Assembly (NCBI GenBank): GCA_016742125.1
Contig: JACVCM010000013.1
Span: 1 to 47,290 of the forward strand
Length of the DNA: 47,290 bases
Direction of reading: 5' to 3'
DNA from: Sphingomonadaceae bacterium
Lineage (GTDB): Bacteria > Pseudomonadota > Alphaproteobacteria > Sphingomonadales > Sphingomonadaceae
The stretch's first letter is position 1, and every line of letters begins with the position of its first letter. Below are positions 40,543-47,290 of this stretch, in pieces. A program made the position numbers and the translations under genes. The notes under the pieces were generated by a model. It made no database searches and had not been told where the DNA came from. It was given only the letters and a program-made list of their open reading frames with translations.

Positions 40543-41178
40543 GTGATGGACCCTCATTTCCTGACATTGAAGACCAGCCATTCTGCCGCCCTGTGGAAAG
40601 GCGCAGCCGCTGCTGCCCGGGCCACGGTGTTGGCGGCGGGCGATGCCCAAATGGTCAAGCCGCTTGAAAATGGAACCACCCATAGCGGGCTGGTTATCCT
40701 GCGCTTTGCTTTTGCGAGCGATCTGGACGATTTCTGGAACTCGGCTCACGCGAAGGATCTTGCCGCAGCCGATGCCAATCTGGTTGCACTCGCTTGTACA
40801 GGCCTGCCCTACGAGGGTTGGCCGGGCAATTTTGTGCCAACGATCGCAACCGTTGACGTGCCCGCAAGCGAAGCCCCACGCACCTTCATGGTGATCGAAG
40901 GGACCGGCACCGATCAGGAGCGGATGGACGCATATCGCGATCAGATCTTGCCCATGATGCGGGAGCGGGGATCTTACTATGTCGCGTTCGAACTCGGCGG
41001 CAATGTCCGGGTGCTTAAGGGCCGATGGGACGAGGGAATTTTCGCGATTTCGCGCTGGCCCTCCAAAGCACTTGCCGAAGATTTCTGGTACTCGGACAAA
41101 TATCAGAATGAATGCATCCCGATCCGCACCGGGGTTGGCCGGTTTGATGTGCAGATTATCGAAGGGATGGCTGGATGA
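40543..41178 (+). CDS. DUF1330-like protein, apparently duplicated
   Basis: A 211-residue protein. The second half (about residues 112-208) fits the DUF1330 ferredoxin-like fold: YRDQILPMMRERGSYYVAFE, VLKGRWDEGIFAISRWPS, DFWYSDKYQNECIPIR. The first half (LVILRFAFASDLDDFWNS) looks like a diverged copy. DUF1330 proteins are small dimeric alpha/beta barrels of unknown function; a tandem copy would make an internal dimer. The start is GTG 40543 or ATG 40546. The stop overlaps the next ATG (ATGA at 41175-41178). Confidence 0.75.
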   Translation: MMDPHFLTLKTSHSAALWKGAAAAARATVLAAGDAQMVKPLENGTTHSGLVILRFAFASDLDDFWNSAHAKDLAAADANLVALACTGLPYEGWPGNFVPTIATVDVPASEAPRTFMVIEGTGTDQERMDAYRDQILPMMRERGSYYVAFELGGNVRVLKGRWDEGIFAISRWPSKALAEDFWYSDKYQNECIPIRTGVGRFDVQIIEGMAG

Positions 41179-43190
41179 GCGACGCGTTGAGCAAAGAACA
41201 AGCGGTTGGCGTATACCGCACCATGGCGCGCATTGCCGCGACTGATCAGCGTATCCAGCAGGGCTTGGCTGCGGGTGCCTTGCAATTCCAATATTATCCC
41301 TGCGGCGGGCAGGAAGCGATCCCTGCATCGATTGCACCGCTTCTCAATGACGATGACAAATCGGTTATCACCTATCGTTGCATTCACGATATTGTTGCCA
41401 AGGGCACGCCGATCCGTGAGATCATCGCGGAAATGTATGGCCGTGAAACCGGTACGTCGAAAGGCAAAGGCGGGCCGATGCACCTGTCCGACCCCAATAA
41501 CGGCCTTATGGTAACAACCGGAATCGTCGGAGCTGGCGCGCCGATTGCGGCAGGGATTGCACTGGGCGAGCAGATGAAAGGCAGCGGGCGCGTCGTCACC
41601 TGCAGTTTTGGCGACGGTGCCGCCAATATTGGGGCGGTGCACGAAGCGCTCAACCTGGCGGCGCTTTGGCAATTGCCAGTCGTTTTCGTATGCCAGAACA
41701 ATCTCTATGCCGAATATACCAGCTTCGCCGAATCCACCCGCAGCGAGAGCATTGCGGGGCGCGCCACGGCCTATGGAATGGCTGGAGAGAAAGTCGACGG
41801 CACCGATCCCTTTGCCATTCACGCAGCCGCCACGCGCGCGATCGCTCGTGCTCGTGCGGGCGAAGGCCCTACATTGCTTGAATGTGTGGCACACAGGCTT
41901 CAGGGGCATGCCTTCGGTTCCGAAGAAGCGCATATGGACGCAGACAAGCTCGCCGCTGCCCGTGCTGCCAATCCTGTGAAACGCTTTCGCCAGCGGTTGA
42001 TTGACTCAGGATTTGCTGAAGAAGCGGCATTGGCCGCGATCGATGCAGAGGTCGCACAGGAAATCGATGACGCTCAAGCCTTTGCCGATAGCTCGCAAGC
42101 GCCCGCGGCCAGCGAATTGCTCGCCGATGTGTTCGCATCAGTTGCCGACATTCCAGAAGTTGGCAAAAGACCCGTGATGTCGGCGGCTTCCATCCCCGAC
42201 TCTGCCGGACGAAAAATCATGTATGGTCAGGCGATCAATGAGGCGCTGGATCAGGCGTTGGCCGCGGACGACAAGGTGTTCCTGCTTGGCGAAGATATCG
42301 AAGATCCTGCTGGCGGAATCGTGAAGGCGACTTACGGCCTTTCCACCAAATATGGTCGTACGCGGGTGCGTGGTACGCCGATTTCGGAACAGGCCATTGT
42401 TGGCGCTGCCATCGGTGCGAGCATGGTGGGGTATAAGCCCGTCGCAGAAGTCATGATCATCGATTTCGCGATGGTCTGCATGGACCAGATCGCCAACCAC
42501 GCCGCCAAGCTGCGTTACATGTCGGGCGGGCGCACGAGCGTGCCAATCACGCTCCGCATGTTGACCGCAGGCAATATCGGCAGCTTTGGTGCACAGCACA
42601 GCCAAAGCCTGGAATGCTGGTTCGCGCATGTGCCAGGTCTGAAGATCGTTGCACCGAGCAACGCGGCGGATGCCAAGGGCATGCTGCTGTCGTGCATCGA
42701 TGACCCCGATCCCTGTATCTTCATGGAAGCAATGCGGTGTTACTTTGTGCCGGGCGAAGTGCCGGAAGCGTCTTACCGCGTGCCGCTAGGGCAAGCCGCG
42801 ATTGCGAAGCCCGGTACGGACATAACGATCATTTCCTATAGCTGGGCGATGCAGGAGGCGATGGCTGCCGCCGCGACGTTGGCGGAAGAAGGAATCGATG
42901 CCGAGGTCATCGACCTGCGCTCTATCGTTCCGCTTGATCTGCCATCCGTGCTGGCGTCGGTCGGCAAGACCGGGCGGGCACTGATAGTCCATGCGGCGGT
43001 TGAATTTGGCGGCTTTGGCGCAGAACTTGCCGCACGCATTCAGGAGGCGGCCTGGGGTAGCCTGAAAGCGCCGGTTGCAAGGCTTGGCGCACGCTATACG
43101 CCGGTGCCATTCGCGCAGAATCTGGAAGCCATGCATTTTCCCAATGCCGAGGGCGTTGTCGCCAAGGCACGCGCGCTGATGAAAGCCTGA
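41175..43190 (+). CDS. Fused E1 alpha-beta thiamine-dependent 2-oxoacid dehydrogenase
   Basis: A 671-residue fusion. Residues about 1-320 are E1 alpha, with the ThDP motif GDGAANIGAVHEALNL to CQNN and the loop HRLQGHAFGSEEAHMD. Residues about 345-671 are E1 beta (MYGQAINEALDQALAADDKVFLLGEDI, ISEQAIVGAAIGASM, and the C-terminal DLRSIVPLD). The relatives are acetoin, pyruvate and branched-chain dehydrogenases; the acetoin dehydrogenase AcoA/AcoB type is the closest in feel. It decarboxylates or cleaves the substrate and acylates a lipoyl arm. No E2 or E3 gene is in the window. It is coupled to neighbours on both sides (ATGA before; 1 bp to the lipoyl gene). Confidence 0.93.
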   Translation: MSDALSKEQAVGVYRTMARIAATDQRIQQGLAAGALQFQYYPCGGQEAIPASIAPLLNDDDKSVITYRCIHDIVAKGTPIREIIAEMYGRETGTSKGKGGPMHLSDPNNGLMVTTGIVGAGAPIAAGIALGEQMKGSGRVVTCSFGDGAANIGAVHEALNLAALWQLPVVFVCQNNLYAEYTSFAESTRSESIAGRATAYGMAGEKVDGTDPFAIHAAATRAIARARAGEGPTLLECVAHRLQGHAFGSEEAHMDADKLAAARAANPVKRFRQRLIDSGFAEEAALAAIDAEVAQEIDDAQAFADSSQAPAASELLADVFASVADIPEVGKRPVMSAASIPDSAGRKIMYGQAINEALDQALAADDKVFLLGEDIEDPAGGIVKATYGLSTKYGRTRVRGTPISEQAIVGAAIGASMVGYKPVAEVMIIDFAMVCMDQIANHAAKLRYMSGGRTSVPITLRMLTAGNIGSFGAQHSQSLECWFAHVPGLKIVAPSNAADAKGMLLSCIDDPDPCIFMEAMRCYFVPGEVPEASYRVPLGQAAIAKPGTDITIISYSWAMQEAMAAAATLAEEGIDAEVIDLRSIVPLDLPSVLASVGKTGRALIVHAAVEFGGFGAELAARIQEAAWGSLKAPVARLGARYTPVPFAQNLEAMHFPNAEGVVAKARALMKA

Positions 43191-43191
43191 C

Positions 43192-43428
43192 ATGGCCAAA
43201 ATGACTCTCAAACTGCCCAAGATGGCGACATCGATGCAGAATGGCACAATCGTGGAATGGCTGGTGCAGCCCGGTGATACCGTGGCGCAGGGGCAGGCAA
43301 TCTACGTGATCGAAACGGAGAAGACTTCGACTGAAGTCGAAAGCCCCTTTGCAGGACGGATAACGCCTCTTGTCGCTATCGGCGACTTACTTCCCATTGG
43401 TACGCCCATCGCCGAAATTGAGACCTGA
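43192..43428 (+). CDS. Stand-alone lipoyl-domain protein
   Basis: A 78-residue protein that is a complete biotinyl/lipoyl domain and nothing more. The lipoyl-lysine is K44 in IETEKTSTEVESP, the standard ExDKA/ETEKTS-type turn. The other half of the barrel (KLPKMATSMQNGTIVEWLV) is intact. In ordinary complexes this domain is fused to the E2 acyltransferase; here there is no catalytic domain. It starts 1 bp after the E1 stop and is followed 2 bp later by the IclR gene. It is probably the acyl carrier of the encoded E1. Confidence 0.92.
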   Translation: MAKMTLKLPKMATSMQNGTIVEWLVQPGDTVAQGQAIYVIETEKTSTEVESPFAGRITPLVAIGDLLPIGTPIAEIET

Positions 43429-43430
43429 CA

Positions 43431-44207
43431 TTGGCGCGCAATGCGCTATTGCCCATGCCCATGTCCCAAGACTTGGTTAAATCCGCGGTCCGCACGCTCG
43501 ATATTCTGGAAGTATTTGCCTCCGAGCGGAAGCCGATGACTGCATCACAACTTGGCCAGATGCTGGGCTACCCCAAGTCAAGCATGAGCGGCCTTTTGAA
43601 AAGCCTGGTGGCACAGGGCTACCTCGCATCGGTGGGGCGTGAACTGGAATATTTCCCTACACTGAAACTCGCGCGACTGGGTGACTGGATCCCTGCTGCG
43701 TTGCTAGGGTCGGAAGCGGTGATCCCTTTGCTCCAGCAGCTTCGCAACGAGACCGGGGAAACCGTCACGCTCACGATTGCATCAGACCTCCATATGCGTT
43801 GCGTTCATGCGATTATCGGAACTCACCCGATCTCCCTGCAAGTCGAAGAGGGCATCAGCTTTCCGATGATGGGTACGGCCATCGGCACCATGTACCTGGC
43901 TGCAAGCAACGATGCGACCGTCGAAGAGCTGTTCGAACGGTGGACCAAACATCATCCCGGCCAGCCCGAGCCAGGTTTCGATGCGATCCGCTCAGCCATT
44001 GCGGAGTGCCGGGAAACCGGATTCTCTTGTGCATTCGATGCTGTTCTGCCCGACACAGGTGCCATCGCGACCAGCCTTCGGACACCAGAGGGAACCGAAC
44101 CGTTGATCGTCGCCGTTGCAGGCCTGAACCGCCGGATAAGTGAAAATCGCGATGCTATCCAGAATGCGATGCAGCGTCTTTGTGGTCAGTTCAGCAGACC
44201 GGGCTGA
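43431..44207 (+). CDS. IclR-family transcriptional regulator
   Basis: A 258-residue one-component regulator. An N-terminal winged helix (SAVRTLDILEVFASERKPMTASQLGQMLGYPKSSMSGLL in pieces) is followed by the GAF-like IclR effector domain (MMGTAIGTMYLAA, GFSCAFDAVLPDTGAIA). Family members bind aromatic or organic acids and palindromic operators. The start is uncertain: TTG 43431, ATG 43455 or ATG 43461, the last giving a typical MSQDLVKSAVRTLD opening. As the last gene of the operon it is likely to control the tandem operators at 37358. Confidence 0.92.
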   Translation: MARNALLPMPMSQDLVKSAVRTLDILEVFASERKPMTASQLGQMLGYPKSSMSGLLKSLVAQGYLASVGRELEYFPTLKLARLGDWIPAALLGSEAVIPLLQQLRNETGETVTLTIASDLHMRCVHAIIGTHPISLQVEEGISFPMMGTAIGTMYLAASNDATVEELFERWTKHHPGQPEPGFDAIRSAIAECRETGFSCAFDAVLPDTGAIATSLRTPEGTEPLIVAVAGLNRRISENRDAIQNAMQRLCGQFSRPG

Positions 44208-44255
44208 ATTGCCGTTAGTTAACAGGCGTCAGTGTCGGGACGACGCAACGCCCAA

Positions 44256-44276
44256 GCGAACGTCCGCGACGTTAGC
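44256..44276. promoter_or_regulatory. Palindromic operator-like site upstream of SDR gene
   Basis: AACGTC-CGC-GACGTT (44259-44273) is a perfect palindrome with a 3-bp centre, extended by GC/GC at the ends. It lies 176 bp upstream of the SDR start in a 244-bp gap. No clear sigma-70 promoter was seen in the gap. Confidence 0.4.
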
Positions 44277-44451
44277 GTACCCTTCTCCTGTCTTCACATG
44301 CCGGGATGCTTTGCCTCCCTAGCCGAAAATCGTGGACCATCCGCGCGCAAGTCAATCGCCTGGGCCGGTCGAAAAGCCTGAATCCCAAACCGGAACAGTC
44401 GGCCCACGTCGGACGTTGACTTCATTCTCCCCACTTTCCCGAGGATATCAA

Positions 44452-45207
44452 ATGACCACTGAAAACGATGCTCATACCGCACAGCCCGCTTTGGAGGGTC
44501 GCCGCGCCGTCGTAACTGGCGGAACCACGGGGATAGGCCGCGCGATTGCGGTGCTGCTTGCCAGTTACGGCGTGCGGGTTTTTATCTGCGGCCGCGATCC
44601 CCGACATCTACAAGATGCGCTGGAGCGGATTAGCGAAGTGGGTGAAGGCAACGGTATCACTGTCGATCTGGCAGTCCGCGAGGACATAGATCGAGTTTTC
44701 TCCGCTGCAGATGAATATCTCGGAGGAATCGATATAGCAGTAATCAATGCGGCGGTCCCGGCCGAGGCGCTGGGTGAAACCGACGAGGATGATACTCGCT
44801 ACCAGATTGACACCGATTTCACGAGTTACCTGATAACGACGCAGCAAGCTGCAAAGCGGATGGGAAGCGGCAGCGATATCATCATCATTGGTTCGATGTC
44901 TGCCGTTTCACGCAAGGGCGGTAATTCGATTTACACCGCAGCAAAGGCCGGCGTCCAAGGCTTTGCGCAGTCATTGCGACAGGAACTTGCCGAACAGGAC
45001 ATAAAGGTCGGCCTGATAGAACCTGGTTTTACGGGTGCCGATTTTCAATATCCAGAATTTCCGCCGGAGAAGCAACGCGAATACATCAACAAGGATCAGA
45101 TGCTGCGCGCCGAAGACATTGCAGTCGCCACCCACTTCATGCTTACCCAGCCCCGACGAACGGCGGTCTCACTCATGCGCGTGGAGACCCGTCTCGAGCA
45201 TCCGTGA
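44452..45207 (+). CDS. SDR-family oxidoreductase
   Basis: A 251-residue short-chain dehydrogenase. The cofactor motif is TGGTTGIG (residues 22-29), the catalytic Ser is in IIIGSMSAVS (about 148-150) and the catalytic pair is Y161-xxx-K165 (SIYTAAKAGVQGFA). The C-terminal RAEDIAVATHFMLTQP is typical of the YdfG-like subgroup. GAGG precedes the ATG at 44452; the longer frame to 44332 is rejected. The stop overlaps the start of the MFS gene (TGATG at 45205-45209). Confidence 0.93.
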   Translation: MTTENDAHTAQPALEGRRAVVTGGTTGIGRAIAVLLASYGVRVFICGRDPRHLQDALERISEVGEGNGITVDLAVREDIDRVFSAADEYLGGIDIAVINAAVPAEALGETDEDDTRYQIDTDFTSYLITTQQAAKRMGSGSDIIIIGSMSAVSRKGGNSIYTAAKAGVQGFAQSLRQELAEQDIKVGLIEPGFTGADFQYPEFPPEKQREYINKDQMLRAEDIAVATHFMLTQPRRTAVSLMRVETRLEHP

Positions 45208-46709
45208 TGCTGTCCCCGCAGTCCGAAATCAACGAATGCGAACGTGAAGGCGCGCTGCAACGGCTTGGTATCGAAGCTGCATTCTCAAACACGACCGCAG
45301 CCCTCACTACCGGGGCGATATTGGCGGCGTTTGCCCTCCATCTCGGGGCCAATAATTTCACTATAGGATTATTGGCGGCAATACCGTTTCTGACCCAGAT
45401 TGCGCAGCTACCGGCCATATGGCTCATCGAACGGTACCGCGCCCGGAAACGGATTGCTGTAATATCGAGCGTGATCGGTCGGTCCATGCTGGGTGTGATG
45501 GCGCTGCTTCCATTTGCGGAAGGCCTTGCGCTACCGGGCCTGTTTGCCACCACGCTGATCCTTTGTCTGATGGGTGCAATCGGCGGCTGCGCGTGGAATG
45601 CCTGGATGCGCGACCTGACGCCGGACGAGCGGATGGGACGTGTATTCGCGCGGCGCACCCTATACGCGACTGTGACGCTGATGATTGCCGGACTGGCCGC
45701 CGGAATTGGGCTCCAATTTTCGGGCAGCGATGCCGAACGGCTCGATCTGACATTTTCGATATTGTATCTTGCTGGTTGCATATCGGGAATGATCAGCGCC
45801 GCAATTGCGGCGCGCCTTCCCGAACCACGCATGTCAAATCGCGTTGAGAACAGGATCCGGCTATGGAAGATCGTGCGCGCACCGCTTGCAAACCGAAATT
45901 TTCGACAGCTCATGATATTCATCTGCTGGTGGCAATTCGCAGTAAACCTGGCGACCCCTTTCTTCACGGTCTTTTTCATCAACAGCCTTGGTTACGGCAT
46001 GGGCTTCGTCATGGTGCTTACCATCGTCAGCCAGATCGCCAACGCGTTGATGCTGGGCAATTGGGGGCGCCTGACCGACCGTTTCAACAACCGATCTGTG
46101 TTGATGGTCTCGGCGCCAGTCTACATTTTCTGCATCGTTGCAATGATCGGAGCGTCGCAGTTTGCCTACACCGACGGTCGGGATGCCTGGCTTATAGCCC
46201 TCCATATCCTGATGGGATCATCGCTCGGGGGCACGACGTTGGCGATGACGAACATCGCACTCAAATTGTCGCCCCGTGGCGAGTCTACCGCTTATATCGC
46301 CACGAGCGGCCTTGCGTCGTCTGTGGCCGCAGGCAGCGCTCCAATCATTGGCGGCCTGCTGGCGGATTTTTTTGCGGTGCGTCAACTTGCGGTGTCTGTG
46401 AACTGGACCAACCCCGATGCAACATTTGCGTTGTTTGCACTTGAACTGAATCATTGGGATTTCTTCTTTTTGCTATCCGGGATTGTGGGACTCATCGCGC
46501 TACACCGCCTCAGCAGTGTCGAGGAGGCGGGCGACATCGAGCAAAAGCAAATGGTGCGGCAGATTTTTGCCCAGACGCGGTCCAGCATCAACAACCTGTC
46601 CACCGTTCCCGGCCTTCGCGCCCTTACAGAGATTCCCGAGAGCATATTTCGTGACGCCAAGGTCCACGCCCGCTGGTTACGGATCAAACAGTCTGCTGGA
46701 GTAGAATAA
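45207..46709 (+). CDS. MFS transporter
   Basis: A 500-residue permease with about 12 hydrophobic helices and a 60-residue cytosolic tail. Segments such as IGLLAAIPFLTQIAQLPAIWLIERYRARKRI and AWNAWMRDLTPDERMGRVFARRT are MFS-like and belong to a poorly characterised group often found with sugar or polysaccharide genes; that association is from general recollection and not tested. It lies between an SDR gene and an unrecognised gene in a coupled operon (TGATG before, TAATG after). Substrate unknown. Confidence 0.9.
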   Translation: MLSPQSEINECEREGALQRLGIEAAFSNTTAALTTGAILAAFALHLGANNFTIGLLAAIPFLTQIAQLPAIWLIERYRARKRIAVISSVIGRSMLGVMALLPFAEGLALPGLFATTLILCLMGAIGGCAWNAWMRDLTPDERMGRVFARRTLYATVTLMIAGLAAGIGLQFSGSDAERLDLTFSILYLAGCISGMISAAIAARLPEPRMSNRVENRIRLWKIVRAPLANRNFRQLMIFICWWQFAVNLATPFFTVFFINSLGYGMGFVMVLTIVSQIANALMLGNWGRLTDRFNNRSVLMVSAPVYIFCIVAMIGASQFAYTDGRDAWLIALHILMGSSLGGTTLAMTNIALKLSPRGESTAYIATSGLASSVAAGSAPIIGGLLADFFAVRQLAVSVNWTNPDATFALFALELNHWDFFFLLSGIVGLIALHRLSSVEEAGDIEQKQMVRQIFAQTRSSINNLSTVPGLRALTEIPESIFRDAKVHARWLRIKQSAGVE

Positions 46710-47290
46710 TGTCGAACAAGACCGGTTATAGCCCCTTCGTCACCGCGCTTGCCGAAATGCTGGAGAACCGGAACCCGACTCTCGTCCGCCTGTCGCTGCA
46801 CGACATGAACATCGAAATTGTTGAAGGCGCACAATCGATCTGGGCAATTGTCCGGCGCCCCGGCAAAGGGGGTGTGGCGCTCCGCGCCGCTTTCCTGCCC
46901 GCAGGAACCAAATCGGTCAAAGTCCGGTCTGTCGACGATGCAGGTGGCGAAATTGTTGTCGAAAGCGCGATGGGCCGCCACCGGATTTCATTCGCTGCGA
47001 TCCATGGCGAATGGCCGAAGTTTCGCATGAAGACGCATTTCATACCAGCGGTCGACACTATCATCCCGTTTCTCCCGCGCGACGTTTATCCTTTGGATAC
47101 CGACGATTCGCCGTTTGGAGTAACTGGCAGGGTGGAGGCAGCGCAACGAGGGTTGAACAGCGGGCTGCTTTATTTCCACATCGACCGTCCCCGGTTCGGC
47201 ACTATTCTTTATTTCCAGAACCTTACATCGATGAATGATTATTATCTGGCTACGAAGCCAAAGACCGACAGCGCCGTAGCTGGCAAGATG
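46709..47290 (+). CDS. Unrecognised protein, N-terminal part (runs off window)
   Basis: The ATG at 46709 overlaps the TAA of the MFS gene, and the frame stays open for 194 codons to the window edge. No signal peptide is present. The sequence begins NKTGYSPFVTALAEMLENRN and contains many beta-prone stretches with aromatic residues (GLLYFHIDRPRFGTILYFQN, MNDYYLA). This recalls the beta-sandwich N-termini of some carbohydrate-active enzymes, but no family is claimed. Translational coupling to the MFS transporter suggests it acts on the transported substrate. Confidence 0.7.
   Translation, partial: MSNKTGYSPFVTALAEMLENRNPTLVRLSLHDMNIEIVEGAQSIWAIVRRPGKGGVALRAAFLPAGTKSVKVRSVDDAGGEIVVESAMGRHRISFAAIHGEWPKFRMKTHFIPAVDTIIPFLPRDVYPLDTDDSPFGVTGRVEAAQRGLNSGLLYFHIDRPRFGTILYFQNLTSMNDYYLATKPKTDSAVAGKM

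Overview
The window looks like a chromosomal segment of an alphaproteobacterium, most likely a sphingomonad (Sphingomonadales). The basis is gene content: two large TonB-dependent receptors, SapC, the cell-cycle response regulator CpdR, an aspartate/glutamate leucyltransferase, a predicted full CtrA site (TTAA-N7-TTAAC), and exported proteins with short Ala-rich leaders. No rRNA, CRISPR array, transposase or phage gene was seen. The single tRNA is tRNA-Val(GAC).

Region 1 (1-19.9 kb) is mostly housekeeping. It holds a quinone/oxidative-stress run (pirin end, WrbA, LigB-type dioxygenase, ArfB, free-methionine-sulfoxide reductase), an RcnB/glycine-zipper envelope protein behind a CtrA site, leucyltransferase, threonine ammonia-lyase, and a translationally coupled trio (HIBADH-like dehydrogenase, exported amidohydrolase, MDR reductase) followed by a TonB receptor. 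Next come a DEAD-box helicase, an FAD-linked oxidase, SapC, cytochrome b561, a small gene under what reads as a textbook Fur-repressed promoter, a strong candidate small RNA with anti-Shine-Dalgarno loops, an N-formylglutamate amidohydrolase-like protein, CpdR and tRNA-Val.

Region 2 (20.1-34.8 kb) is accessory and built from two modules. Each has a large regulator with a winged-helix DNA-binding domain, a TolB-like domain and TPRs. Each also has a DNA array of short direct repeats spaced exactly 11 bp apart: TTGACGC three times at 23802-23830, and CTGATG four times at 32907-32945. Module A carries a serine hydrolase, an organic-acid MFS permease, a small exported protein, a Tat-exported intradiol dioxygenase and a SnoaL/lipocalin-like protein. 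Module B is a leftward set: two tiny proteins, a sterol-desaturase-family hydroxylase, a homocysteine S-methyltransferase homologue, an alpha/beta hydrolase, a SAM methyltransferase and a hotdog thioesterase. Both modules look like small-molecule (aromatic or terpenoid-like) modification and catabolism; the substrates cannot be read from sequence.

Region 3 (34.8-44.2 kb) is a divergent catabolic locus around tandem palindromic operators at 37358-37396. Leftward lie an ACMSD-like amidohydrolase, an acyl-CoA synthetase and a 40-codon overlapping ORF. Rightward is a tightly overlapping operon: TonB receptor, degenerate alpha/beta hydrolase, duplicated DUF1330-like protein, a fused E1 alpha-beta 2-oxoacid dehydrogenase, a 78-residue free lipoyl domain and an IclR regulator. 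No E2 or E3 is present. Some AcoC-type E2 proteins are a lipoyl domain fused to an alpha/beta-hydrolase fold, so the separate lipoyl protein and the hydrolase with a substituted nucleophile may together be a split E2.

Region 4 (44.4-47.3 kb) is another coupled operon: SDR dehydrogenase, MFS transporter, and an unrecognised protein running off the window.
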